Of a stretch of DNA of 64,000 nt, positions 36,141-44,837 are shown one piece after another (positions within the stretch are counted from its first letter, which is position 1; each line of letters begins with the position of its first letter). The position numbers and the translations under genes are program-made. The notes beneath the pieces were generated by a model. It did no database searches, had not been told where the DNA came from, and saw only the letters and a program-made list of their open reading frames with translations. Source of the stretch: DVEG01 sp964405435 (GTDB taxonomy: Bacteria; Cyanobacteriota; Cyanobacteriia; Cyanobacteriales; Oscillatoriaceae); contig CAYOOD010000002.1 of NCBI GenBank assembly GCA_964405435.1, positions 81,672 through 145,671 on the forward strand, written 5' to 3'.

Positions 36141-36310
36141 AAGTGTTGAGTGCTGAGTGCTGAGTGGGTAGGGCGTTGAGCGTTGAGTGTTGAGTGTTGA
36201 ATGTTGAATGTGGACGGCTAATAGAAAAGTGAAAATTATAAGTGAGTTTTTAAGTTATTGTTCAACTCAAAACTCAAAACTCAGCACTCAGCACTCAGCA
36301 CTCAGCACTA
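36141..36310. repeat. Two opposed heptanucleotide repeat arrays (STRR-like)
   Basis: Left array 36141-36212 repeats GAGTGTT/GAGTGCT. Right array 36261-36310 repeats ACTCAGC/ACTCAAA. The two are reverse complements over long stretches and can form a large cruciform between convergent genes. Such short tandemly repeated sequences are typical of filamentous cyanobacteria. Confidence 0.85.
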
Positions 36311-36334
36311 TCCACTGAACACTCCCCACTCCCC

Positions 36335-37393
36335 TCAAACCAGAGCCGGAACCTGTTGAGGCCAGCGGCCTACTGCATTGCCAATAATTGCGAGTTCTTT
36401 CATCAATTGGTCGAAGCGATCGGGCGTCAGGGATTGAGGGCCATCGGAGAGGGCTTTAGTCGGGGTGGGATGCACCTCGATCATCAGCGAATCGGTTCCC
36501 GCTGCGATCGCCGCCTTCGCCATCGCGGGTACATATTCCGCCCACCCGGTGCCGTGGCTCGGGTCGATCATAATCGGCAAGTGCGTCAAGCGCCGCAGCA
36601 CAGGCACTGCTGCCAAATCCAGCGTGTTGCGGGTGTGTTCTCGGTCAAACGTGCGAATTCCCCGTTCGCACAAAATCACATTCGGATTGCCCGCCGCCAA
36701 AATATACTCAGCAGCCATCAGCCAATCTTCGATCGTCGCCGACATGCCGCGCTTGAGCAGCACCGGCTTTTCTTGCGCGCCCACTTTCTTGAGCAGGGAG
36801 AAATTCTGCATGTTGCGGGCACCTACTTGGATGACATCCGCCACTTCTGCCAGCTTCTCCAAATCCGCCGCATCCATGACTTCTGTAATAATTCCCAAAC
36901 CCGAGGCGTCTTTTGCTGCCGCCAGCAAATTCAGGGCGCTTTCGCCGTGCCCTTGGAAAGCATACGGGGACGTGCGCGGCTTGTAGGCACCCCCTCTGAG
37001 GAACTGCGCCCCAGCCGCCTTCACCCGGCGTGCCGTTTCTACGATCATCTCCTCATTTTCTACCGAACACGGGCCGGCAACGACGACGAGGGGATGGTGT
37101 TCGCCAAAACTGACTGGCCCGTTGGGGGTAGACACCACTATGTCGCTGCTTTCCCCGTGGCGAAACTCCCGACTGGCTCGCTTGAAGGGCTGCTCTACCC
37201 GCAGCACGGATTCAATCCAGGGGCTAAGTTCCTGCAAGCGCTCTTTCTCGAGATCTGCTGTTTCTCCCACAAGCCCAATGACGACCTTGTAGCGCCCGAC
37301 AATTTTTTCAGGCTTCAGTCCCCAGCTTTCCAGGTCAGCGCTTACGCGCTCGATCTCCATTTCTGGAGAGCCGGTTTTCATCACAATAATCAT
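36335..37393 (-). CDS. aroF: 3-deoxy-7-phosphoheptulonate (DAHP) synthase
   Basis: 352 residues of the AroA-beta/Thermotoga-type class. An ACT-like N-terminal domain (residues 1-70, MIIVMKTGSPEMEIERVSAD) precedes the barrel with VVVAGPCSVENEEM, FLRGGAYKPRTSPYAFQG, QVGARNMQNF, LLKRGMSATIEDW and MIDPSHGTG (metal and substrate residues). It condenses PEP with erythrose-4-phosphate, the first step of the shikimate pathway. The N-terminal domain usually confers feedback control. It is a single gene, convergent with the MshEN-type protein across the STRR arrays. Confidence 0.96.
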   Translation of the reverse strand: MIIVMKTGSPEMEIERVSADLESWGLKPEKIVGRYKVVIGLVGETADLEKERLQELSPWIESVLRVEQPFKRASREFRHGESSDIVVSTPNGPVSFGEHHPLVVVAGPCSVENEEMIVETARRVKAAGAQFLRGGAYKPRTSPYAFQGHGESALNLLAAAKDASGLGIITEVMDAADLEKLAEVADVIQVGARNMQNFSLLKKVGAQEKPVLLKRGMSATIEDWLMAAEYILAAGNPNVILCERGIRTFDREHTRNTLDLAAVPVLRRLTHLPIMIDPSHGTGWAEYVPAMAKAAIAAGTDSLMIEVHPTPTKALSDGPQSLTPDRFDQLMKELAIIGNAVGRWPQQVPALV

Positions 37394-37536
37394 CGATAAT
37401 TCCCTTTTCGTTGCGTGTTTGCGGACTATTTCAACCGTATGCGATCCGCCAGAGCTTTTGGGATTTTTGATGCAAAGATTTTAGATTGTCGCCCTTCGCG
37501 CTTCTTTCAAAAGTGAGGAGTTAAAGTTCTCCGTGC

Positions 37537-37563
37537 AAAAAAGAGAAATTTATCTCTTTTTTT
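37537..37563 (-). terminator. Hairpin terminator, probably bidirectional
   Basis: AAAAAAGAGA-AATTTA-TCTCTTTTTTT: a 10-bp A/T-tailed stem with T runs on both strands. It lies 78 bp after the PAM68-like stop on the minus strand and ahead of the DAHP synthase gene. Confidence 0.7.
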
Positions 37564-37640
37564 ATTCTCACTTTATAAATCTCACTTTAAAAAAGCGATC
37601 GCTGACAATCTAAAATCTCGACTTTCAACTCTAAAATCCC

Positions 37641-38093
37641 TCAGTCCTTTTTCCGGGCCTCGCGCCTAGCTTCTGTCATGCGTCCCACGTTCGTCGTGAA
37701 TTCGCTCCAGCCGAGCAAGCTACCGGGTATCTCTTCATCCCAAGATGCCGAGATGACCCCATAGCTCAGTCCCAAGACGCCCAAACCGAAGAAGCCCAGG
37801 CTCGTCAGCAAAACGGCTGCAGTGGGCAACTCGATCACATCATTTTTGACGACGAAATAGCTGACAATAAATGTAAAGATTCCCAGCGCTGTGGGAACCC
37901 CACACAATATGGCCATGCGGCTGATCATCCGCCGACTCACCACTTCGGGAATGGCCGTCTGTTGCCGAGAAGCTGGAGTCTGCTTCTGACTCTTCTCGGC
38001 ATCTGGTTGAGCCGCTGGGCGGTTTTTAGCAGGTTTTTTGCGATTTTTCCCGGGCTCGAAGGGGAGGCGCTGGCGTTCGGGTTCGGGTGACAT
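37641..38093 (-). CDS. PAM68-like photosystem II assembly protein
   Basis: 150 residues. A basic, hydrophilic N-terminus of about 60 residues is followed by two membrane segments (LCGVPTALGIFTFIVSYFVV and LLTSLGFFGLGVLGLSYGVI) and the conserved C-terminal SASWDEEIPGSLLGW with a basic end. This layout is that of PAM68, a thylakoid or plasma-membrane factor in early photosystem II assembly in plants and cyanobacteria. It lies 7 bp after rpsO in the same direction, so the two are surely cotranscribed, ending at the hairpin near 37550. Confidence 0.88.
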   Translation of the reverse strand: MSPEPERQRLPFEPGKNRKKPAKNRPAAQPDAEKSQKQTPASRQQTAIPEVVSRRMISRMAILCGVPTALGIFTFIVSYFVVKNDVIELPTAAVLLTSLGFFGLGVLGLSYGVISASWDEEIPGSLLGWSEFTTNVGRMTEARREARKKD

Positions 38094-38100
38094 AGGCTGT

Positions 38101-38370
38101 TTAACCGCGAATCCCCAGACGACCGATCAAGGCACGATAGCGCTCTTGGTCTTCTTTGAGAATGTACGCCAGCAGGCGCTTGCGCAGACCAATCATTTTC
38201 AGCAATCCCCTCCGGGAAGAGTGGTCTTTTTTGTTGATTTTGACGTGTTCGCTGAGTCGGTTGATGCGTTCTGTGAGCATGGCGACTTGCAGGTCTGCCG
38301 AACCGGTGTCGGTTTCGTGCCGTTGGTACTGCGCCATGATTTCTTGTTTGCGCTCTTGCGTTAGGGCCAT
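38101..38370 (-). CDS. rpsO: 30S ribosomal protein S15
   Basis: 89 residues, the normal length, with the S15 signature GSADLQVAMLTERINRLSEH, DHSSRRGLLKMIGLRKRLLA and YLKEDQERYRALIGRLGIRG-like C-terminus. It binds 16S rRNA centrally. It is first in a two-gene unit with the PAM68-like gene. Confidence 0.97.
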   Translation of the reverse strand: MALTQERKQEIMAQYQRHETDTGSADLQVAMLTERINRLSEHVKINKKDHSSRRGLLKMIGLRKRLLAYILKEDQERYRALIGRLGIRG

Positions 38371-38570
38371 TGCTTTCTAACAAGTTCTTTAAATGCAGCA
38401 ATTTGCAATCATATCACAGTTTTTAGAAGGCCAGTGCGATCGCCCGCTACATTTCACCCCCCTCCCACTGAACAGCACGCGCGGAGCCGCTTTCTACTCC
38501 TCGCCCTCTCTCCCACTCCCCCCCTCCCTGACTCAGCCGAGGCACCCTTGCACTTTCTACTCCCCCTCTC

Positions 38571-39200
38571 CTACTGGCGGCTGAGCCACGCGATGCTCGC
38601 TCGAATCCACGCTTCGGCGTCAGCGCTTTTGGAAAGGGCGGGATCGGAGCGCAGGGCGGCGATCGCCTCGGTTACTTCGCTGTTGGTATATCCCAGCGCT
38701 AGCAGCGTCATCTCGACATCTTCTTGCACCGCTAGCGGCACGCCCGCCGGCACCGGAACAGACAGCCCGGATAGCTTGCGCCACTCGGCGAGTTTGGTTT
38801 TCAGTTCTAGGGCGATGCGCTCGGCGGTTTTGCTGCCGACTCCGGGGGCTTTGGCAAGCTGGCGGGTGTTGCTGGTGACGATCGCCTGGACTAAATCTTG
38901 CAGTCCCAGGGTGTCCAACAGGGCGATCGCCAATTGCGGCCCGATCCCGCTCACCCCCAGCAACTGCCGAAATAAATCTCGCTCTGCTGCTGAGGCAAAG
39001 CCATACAGCACCCACTGATCCTCCCGAACTTGCAAGTGAGTAAAAACCTGTACCACTTCGCCCATCGCGGGCAACTCCTGCACCAAACGCGGCGGGATTT
39101 GCAAGTCGTATCCGATGTGATTCACTTCCAAAGTGAGGGTGACGCGATGGCTGCTACTTTTGTGAATGCCAGCAACAGTACCTTTAAGATAGCTAATCAT
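38571..39200 (-). CDS. ruvA: Holliday junction DNA-binding protein RuvA
   Basis: 209 residues from the ATG at 39200 (MISYLKGTVAG), the usual RuvA length; a longer frame to 39257 adds residues not found in the family. The order is an OB-fold (VNHIGYDLQIPPRLVQELP), two helix-hairpin-helix motifs (LLGVSGIGPQLAIALLD and LAKAPGVGSKTAERIALELK) and the C-terminal domain III (ALGYTNSEVTEAI) that contacts RuvB. RuvB is at 25152-26264 here. Confidence 0.96.
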   Translation of the reverse strand: MISYLKGTVAGIHKSSSHRVTLTLEVNHIGYDLQIPPRLVQELPAMGEVVQVFTHLQVREDQWVLYGFASAAERDLFRQLLGVSGIGPQLAIALLDTLGLQDLVQAIVTSNTRQLAKAPGVGSKTAERIALELKTKLAEWRKLSGLSVPVPAGVPLAVQEDVEMTLLALGYTNSEVTEAIAALRSDPALSKSADAEAWIRASIAWLSRQ

Positions 39201-39271
39201 GGGGCGAATGGAGAATGGGGCATGGGGCATGGCAATGCGATCGCCCATTACCGACAACCCATTGAAATTTT

Positions 39272-40018
39272 TTATAGAAAGCCGAAATACTTCAGACCTT
39301 CTAGAATACCACCCGCACAGCGCGCCTTGGCCAGGTAGCGGTGAGGGGCGGGGTTGGCGTCGTGCCAGCGCAGGAGTTCTGACTGGGCATTTCCGACGAT
39401 GATGCCCCGTTCGTCTCCGGCGCTAAATAGGGCGATGTCATTGCCAGAGTCGCCGCAAACGACGGTGCGTGCGGAGGCGATCGCCCACTTGGCGCGCAGG
39501 AACTGCACGGCGAGCCCCTTGTCGGCGCGCTGGGGCAGCACGTCCAGATCGCGATCGCTGCTGTAAATCAGTTTCACCCGCAACCCGCCCTCTTGAAACA
39601 GCCCTTCTAATTTCGGCAAGAGTTCAAAAGCCGCCTGTTTCTCGAGAAAAAAGCTGATTTTGAACGGGCGCTGCTCGGAATCCGGCTGGGGGACGAGGGC
39701 GGAAAACTGGGCGGCAATGGCGGAAACCGCCTCCCGATTCCAGCCCGGGGAGAGGACTTCCGCCCAGGCGGGATCGGGGCTTTCCGTCTGCGGATCGTAA
39801 ATTTCCGTGCCCACCGCCGCCACGAGGGCATCTGGCTCTAAGAGCTGCTTTTCTTCTTGTAGCTCCTGATACAAGGCGCGCGATCGCCCGGTGGCGTAAA
39901 CGATTTTGGTTCCGTGGGCTTGTCGGTGCCTCACAAGCTGCTGGTTCAAAACCGCCAGCGCCTCGTCATCGCCTACGAGGGTGTTGTCTAAATCCGTTAC
40001 AAATAAAAACCGTGCCAC
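39272..40018 (-). CDS. Sucrose-phosphate phosphatase
   Basis: 248-residue HAD phosphatase of the sucrose-phosphatase type. Motif I is FVTDLDNTLVGDDEAL with the nucleophile Asp, motif II VYATGRSRALYQEL, and motif III/IV K...AV.FL and VVCGDSGNDIALF. KISFFLEK and the C-terminal ANPAPHRYLAKARCAGGILE match family members. It removes phosphate from sucrose-6-phosphate, the last step of sucrose (compatible solute) synthesis. The phosphate synthase gene is not in the window. Confidence 0.9.
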   Translation of the reverse strand: MARFLFVTDLDNTLVGDDEALAVLNQQLVRHRQAHGTKIVYATGRSRALYQELQEEKQLLEPDALVAAVGTEIYDPQTESPDPAWAEVLSPGWNREAVSAIAAQFSALVPQPDSEQRPFKISFFLEKQAAFELLPKLEGLFQEGGLRVKLIYSSDRDLDVLPQRADKGLAVQFLRAKWAIASARTVVCGDSGNDIALFSAGDERGIIVGNAQSELLRWHDANPAPHRYLAKARCAGGILEGLKYFGFL

Positions 40019-40233
40019 AGTTCACTAAAGTCTGGTTATTAGTTTTAAATTGCACTGGTGAATTGTACTTGTGAATCGAGCAGAAGTTTAGGAAATCTTA
40101 CTCAACTTTCACCGTAAATTTTCGTCCTGTCAGCCGCCAACTGCCAGCAGTCACCGTCCGGCGCGATCGCCGCGCAAATTCAGTTGACAATTGACAGCAT
40201 TTCCTATAAAATTCTAGGCTAAAAATACGCTGA

Positions 40234-40923
40234 CTACTCCTGTAGCTTCCTGATGTTTTCTACCAATTTGCGGTAAGCACTTAAGTGACCGTATTGCAAA
40301 AACATTTTGGCACCCTGCTGCAAGTCTGTCAGAGCTTTTTGTTTAGCCCCCAGATCCGAGTAAGTGAGCCCCCGGTTAACGTAAGCAGTCGCATATTCGG
40401 GATTGAGCCGGATCGCCTGGTTGTAATCCTCGATCGCGCCGAGCAGATTTCCCAGAATGCGGCGGGAAAGACCCCGATTGTAATAAGCCTTAGCATACTG
40501 GGGCTTGAGAGCGAGCGCGCGATCGTAATCGTCGAGGGCACCCTTGGCGTCCCCCAGTTCGCGGCGGGCATTCCCCCGATTGTTGTAGGCTTCGGCCCAT
40601 TTTGGATTGAGTTGCAGGACTTGGGTGTAATCGTCGATGGCGCTGTGATTGTCTCCCAGTTCGCGGCGAGCATTTCCCCGCTTGAAGTAGGCATCGGCAC
40701 AGTCAGGACAGATATCTATCACTTGGGTGTAATCCTCGATCGCGCCCCAAATATCCCCCAGTTTGCGGCGGAGATTTGCCCGATCGAAGTAAGCTGGGGC
40801 AAAGTCAGGATTGAGCCGTAATTCCTGATTCCAGTCCTCCATCGCGCCCGAGTAATCTGATTCCTGGGCCTTTTTCATTCCCCTGTAATAGAAAAAGTGG
40901 CTGTAAAATTCCTCAGCGTTCAT
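40234..40923 (-). CDS. TPR protein
   Basis: 229 residues from the ATG at 40923 (MNAEEFYSHFFYYRGM); a longer frame reaches 40962. About six consecutive TPR units of the RGNARRELGD...AIDDYTQVLQLNP type fill residues 15-215, ending in a short helical cap. There is no signal peptide, membrane segment or catalytic domain. It is a scaffold or interaction protein; the partner is unknown. Near-identical repeats suggest recent internal expansion. Confidence 0.8.
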   Translation of the reverse strand: MNAEEFYSHFFYYRGMKKAQESDYSGAMEDWNQELRLNPDFAPAYFDRANLRRKLGDIWGAIEDYTQVIDICPDCADAYFKRGNARRELGDNHSAIDDYTQVLQLNPKWAEAYNNRGNARRELGDAKGALDDYDRALALKPQYAKAYYNRGLSRRILGNLLGAIEDYNQAIRLNPEYATAYVNRGLTYSDLGAKQKALTDLQQGAKMFLQYGHLSAYRKLVENIRKLQE

Positions 40924-41709
40924 CTGGACTGCGAGGGTTTGTGGCGGTGGTCGTAGGTACATCTAAACTCTGAAGCCATCTGGGGCGGACTTCGGAGCCC
41001 GCCCGCTGCACTGATGGCAATCCCGTACAATCTGCCCTAAGAAAAATTGCTTTGCCACACCGATATGCTCCCTGAATAATTGCTGCTCTCTAATCAATTC
41101 TAAGCACGCGCGCCGGCTGCGTATCACCCTCGCCACCTCCGCGCCCGCTCCCTGAAGGACTCAGGTGCGTCTTTTTGGCGTACAGTGTCGGTGCAGGGGG
41201 GTTGCTCCTTCAAGGGAAAGCGGCTTCGCTCTGCGCGATCGATAACAAAGCGGCTTTCCCCTATTCAAAACGCCGATCCCCTACACGCACTTGCACTTCG
41301 GAGCGCCCACCAGACACGAGAGCTGGTGCGACGCAGTCGGCAAAGCTCCTATTTTCAAGATTGCCCGTTTGTACCTCCTGAAGAACAAAGTCAGGCGCAA
41401 GGATCGCCCCAGCGCGAAAAACAGCGGAAAAAATCCTAATTTTGCCTGGCTGTCGGCAGCGCGCTGCTGCACGCGCTTTCAGAAAACTTGGGCTGAAAAT
41501 TGGCCTTTTTGAGGAAAGCTACGCCCAATCCCTTCTACTCGCGCCGCCAGAAATAAAACTTAATCTTTTTTAGAGCGGCGAGTCGCTGCGCTTCGCGCGT
41601 ACAGGCACTCTATTGACGACTGCAAAAGCTCTATCTGAGTTTCAGCGTTTCTGTCATTTCCTCGCGATTGGTTAGCGACAGGTGAGAATCTTGCCTGTCA
41701 ATAAGATAA
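40924..41709. other. Gene-free stretch, about 790 bp
   Basis: Several overlapping open frames on both strands cross 41175-41512, but none has a ribosome site, a recognisable motif or consistent codon use. AAGCGGCTT (twice) and ACGCGCGCCGGC patches look like degraded intergenic repeats. I see no RNA gene. Confidence 0.4.
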
Positions 41710-42447
41710 CTAGCCTCCTCCGCGATCGCGCTCCAAATCCCAAATGACTTTTTCAAGATACCAATCAATCGACTTGCCCGGATATTTGATTTGTGCTTGA
41801 TAAAGCAATCGCTCTTCAGCAGCGCGATCGCCCTGCAAAAGGCGGATTAATCTCGCTCGCAGCGCCGGATTACTCAAGTGATAATTTGTATTTTCTTGGC
41901 TTCTATTGCTTTCGTTCGTGGAATTTAATGCCACCGATTTTGAACTGGCAGCTTCCTTGTCAATTACTGGCTGAGATGGCGTTTCGGGCGGCGGCATTTT
42001 TTTTATATATTGCTGGGAGTCCAGCATATTTTCCTTTTTTAAAAAAAGTTCATTTGCTTTCTGATAATCCGCGATTGCTCCCAAAATTTCGCCTATCTCA
42101 GCGCGAACTTTTACCCGGCTAAAATAAGCATCAGATCGGCTTGAATTAATCTTAATAGCTTTTGTAAAATCTTCAATACCTCCCTGCCGATCTCCTTTTC
42201 GAGAACGACAAACACCGCGCTCGATATAAGCTTCAATCAGCTTGGGATTGTACCGCAGCGCCTGCGTCAAATCTTCAATCGCTCCCTGACAGTTCCCTTG
42301 CTTTACCTTTTCAAGCCCTCGATTATAGTGTTTAGCTCCTAATCGATATTTTACTTGAATTTTGTAAAAAATAAAAATCCCAGCAGCCAACATCCCGAAT
42401 AGTACAATAGCTAGTATCGCCAGTAGAATAAATTTTACTGTTAGCAT
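41710..42447 (-). CDS. Membrane-anchored TPR protein
   Basis: One N-terminal membrane segment (FILLAILAIVLFGMLAAGIF) is followed by about three TPR units (residues 38-140; YNRGLEKVKQGNCQGAIEDL) and a polar linker. The C-terminal domain (PALRARLIRLLQGDRAAEER, YPGKSIDWYLEKVIWDLERD) resembles the small domain found at the end of several cyanobacterial signalling and TPR proteins. The role is unknown. It is divergent from the MFS gene; the start at 42447 leaves only five bases to the first possible MFS start. Confidence 0.75.
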   Translation of the reverse strand: MLTVKFILLAILAIVLFGMLAAGIFIFYKIQVKYRLGAKHYNRGLEKVKQGNCQGAIEDLTQALRYNPKLIEAYIERGVCRSRKGDRQGGIEDFTKAIKINSSRSDAYFSRVKVRAEIGEILGAIADYQKANELFLKKENMLDSQQYIKKMPPPETPSQPVIDKEAASSKSVALNSTNESNRSQENTNYHLSNPALRARLIRLLQGDRAAEERLLYQAQIKYPGKSIDWYLEKVIWDLERDRGGG

Positions 42448-42503
42448 GGCAAATGAGCAGTCCTAACCCAGGGGATAATAACCGGGAGTATTATAAGACA
42501 AAA

Positions 42504-43820
42504 ATGAAATTTTTACAATCCGCAAAATTACTAGCTTGGTTGCCCCCTCTAAACGGCCAAGTCTGGCTTCTGGCAGCCGGTCGATTGCTATCTGGAATTG
42601 GCAGCGGTTTTACCCTGTTCTATGCCCCCATCTTTTTTGCGGATGGCGTGGGTTTGAGCAAAACTGATGTAGGGCTGGCTTTAGGCAGCGCCTCTATTTC
42701 GGGGGTCGTCGGGCGCGTCCTCAGCGGTCAGATGGCTGACTCGCCGACGTGGGGACGGCGCAATACTCTTTTGCTGTCTAATTTGATTTGTGCTGTAGCG
42801 TCTTTGATGTTTGCAGCTACCCATGATTTCCCGACATTAGTTCTGAGCAATCTGCTGATGGGATTGGGCGTGGGTTTGTACTGGCCGGCAGCAGAAGCTG
42901 CGATCGCGGACTTGACGACAGAACACAACCGTCACGAAGCTTTTGCCATAACGCGACTGGCGGACACCCTCGGTTTGCAGTTGGGCGTGGTGCTGGCAGG
43001 CGTGTTGATTTCCTTCAGCCGTGCTTATCGGCTGCTATTCGCGCTTGATGCAATATCTTATTTGATATTTTTCGCAGCGATCTGGATAGCGATCGCCGAA
43101 ACCTACAAACCAAGCTTGACAGATTCACAGGGCAAAGGTGAAGACACAAACCACAACACCCCTCGCCAAAATAGCTGGATAGCAGCCCTGAGCGATCGCG
43201 CGCTTTTGGTTTACGTCGCAGTTAATATCCTCTTTACCACCTACATCTGCCAAATCAGCAGCACAATGCCCTTATATTTCACTCACTTTGTCTCTATTGG
43301 AGAAGGGGTCAAGGGATTTTCAGCGGGAACGATCGGCGCTTTGTTTGCCGGACACCTAACGCTTGCGGTTGTCTTGCAACTCCCGGTCGCCCGTTTTTTA
43401 AAGCGCTTCAGACATCCCCAAGCCCTTACTTTTTCTGCGCTGCTTTGGGGTGCGGGATTTCTCCTCACTGGCGTCACGGGCACGGCTGCATCGCATCAGC
43501 TAATCTGGGCGATTTTGGGATTAGCAGTGCTGGCGATCGCTGCCGTCGCTTACACCCCTTCCGCTTCTTCCCTCGTCGGCGCTTTAGCCCCAGAATCCTT
43601 GCGCGGCGTTTACTTTTCTATCAATTCCATCTGTTGGGCAGCCGGCTATTTTATCGGCCCACCTTTGGGCGGTTGGGCACTGGATCGATCGCCAGCCGTG
43701 GCTCACAATTTCTGGCTAGCTCTGGCATTGAGTGGCGCGATCGCCATAGCAATTTTGCAATATCTCGACAAGCTGTTCGTGAAAAGATATCGAATCTCGG
43801 CAGATTCAAAAATCCCCTAA
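42504..43820 (+). CDS. Major facilitator superfamily transporter
   Basis: Twelve hydrophobic segments in two halves, with the MFS motif between segments 2 and 3 (GRVLSGQMADSPTWGRRNTL). The first half (LLAAGRLLSGIGSGFTLFYA) and second half (LVGALAPESLRGVYFSINSI) look like drug or sugar efflux members. The substrate is unassigned. I prefer the ATG at 42504 because the upstream ATG at 42453 would put two divergent starts five bases apart with no promoter room. Confidence 0.82.
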   Translation: MKFLQSAKLLAWLPPLNGQVWLLAAGRLLSGIGSGFTLFYAPIFFADGVGLSKTDVGLALGSASISGVVGRVLSGQMADSPTWGRRNTLLLSNLICAVASLMFAATHDFPTLVLSNLLMGLGVGLYWPAAEAAIADLTTEHNRHEAFAITRLADTLGLQLGVVLAGVLISFSRAYRLLFALDAISYLIFFAAIWIAIAETYKPSLTDSQGKGEDTNHNTPRQNSWIAALSDRALLVYVAVNILFTTYICQISSTMPLYFTHFVSIGEGVKGFSAGTIGALFAGHLTLAVVLQLPVARFLKRFRHPQALTFSALLWGAGFLLTGVTGTAASHQLIWAILGLAVLAIAAVAYTPSASSLVGALAPESLRGVYFSINSICWAAGYFIGPPLGGWALDRSPAVAHNFWLALALSGAIAIAILQYLDKLFVKRYRISADSKIP

Positions 43821-43885
43821 TCCCCGAATCCCGGCATTTCTTAAAAAAGATTTTTACGCCGGGATTGAAGTAAAGCCGCTTAATT

Positions 43886-44536
43886 TTACCTGCGCCGTTC
43901 TTGCAATTTGCGATAAACCGATCGCAAATCTACTTTGTGGTGAGCTAAGGCAACCATTGCGTGATAAAATAAATCAGCGACTTCTCCGGCGATCGCCTCT
44001 GGGTCGTCATCCTTGCAAGCCATCACGACCTCAGCCGATTCTTCCCCGATCTTTTTGAGAATTTTATTATCCCCGCCCTCAAATAACTTGCAAGTGTAGG
44101 AAGTTTCCACGGGATTGTCGCGGCGATCGCAAATCACTTCAAAAACCTGAGAGAGCATGTCTGCCGGCGGGGCCGCTATTTGGCCCTCGACTTGGTGAAA
44201 GCAACTGCGCTCGCCCGTGTGGCAGGCAATATCGCCCACTTGCTCCACGCCAACCAGCAGGGCGTCGCTGTCGCAGTCGTAGCGGAGCGATCGCACCTTT
44301 TGAATGTGGCCGGACGTCCCGCCTTTGTGCCACAACTCGCTCCGCGATCGGCTCCAAAACCACGTCTCGCCCGTTTCCAGCGTTTTTTGCAGCGATTCTC
44401 GATTCATCCAGGCCATCATCAATACCGTACCGTCCAGACAATCTTGGACGATAGCCGGCACCAGACCTTGTTCGTTGTAGCGGATTTGCTCGACAGGGAT
44501 CGAACGGGATGAGGGAAGTGGTTGTGCAGTAGGCAT
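43886..44536 (-). CDS. hisI: Bifunctional PR-AMP cyclohydrolase / PR-ATP pyrophosphatase (HisIE)
   Basis: 216 residues, two domains. Residues 10-120 are HisI (MMAWMNRESLQKTLETG, WSRSRSELWHKGGTSG, DCDSDALLVGVEQVG, ACHTGERSCF with the zinc-binding Cys/His). Residues 125-215 are HisE (LEGG-type LFEGGDNKILKKIGEESAEV, GEVADLFYHAMVAL). It performs steps two and three of histidine synthesis. The fused form is usual in cyanobacteria. It is convergent with the MFS gene; CCCGGC/GCCGGG around 43828-43856 may form a loose hairpin there. Confidence 0.95.
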   Translation of the reverse strand: MPTAQPLPSSRSIPVEQIRYNEQGLVPAIVQDCLDGTVLMMAWMNRESLQKTLETGETWFWSRSRSELWHKGGTSGHIQKVRSLRYDCDSDALLVGVEQVGDIACHTGERSCFHQVEGQIAAPPADMLSQVFEVICDRRDNPVETSYTCKLFEGGDNKILKKIGEESAEVVMACKDDDPEAIAGEVADLFYHAMVALAHHKVDLRSVYRKLQERRR

Positions 44537-44837
44537 AAACTGATTCTAGGGTTAGGGCCAATACGCTTCAGCTAGCTGACGGCAGGCGCTACCAGGCGCG
44601 TCTCTACCAAAAGATTATCAGCCAGCGGGTAACTTTTCTGCTATACTCCAATCGCCTGGTAGATTTGTAAACAATTTTTAAAATTCGCGATTTTTCTTAA
44701 TTAAATCATATACTTCAAATCAGCTCAAATGTAGTAAAAAAAGAGCCGATTCTTGTCGCGGCTGCTTGCGCTACACGGCTTTGTTGGGGGCAGAGGCACT
44801 GCCCTATATAAAACAATACTGATAGAGGAGATAGGTT

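Noticed and set aside
36165..36300. Origin of replication or iteron array
   Set aside because: The heptanucleotide units are STRR-like, arranged as inverted arrays between housekeeping genes, with no DnaA-box set or replication genes.
41175..41512. Cluster of short open frames on both strands as genes
   Set aside because: Overlapping frames with no ribosome site, motif or consistent codon use; best read as degraded intergenic sequence.
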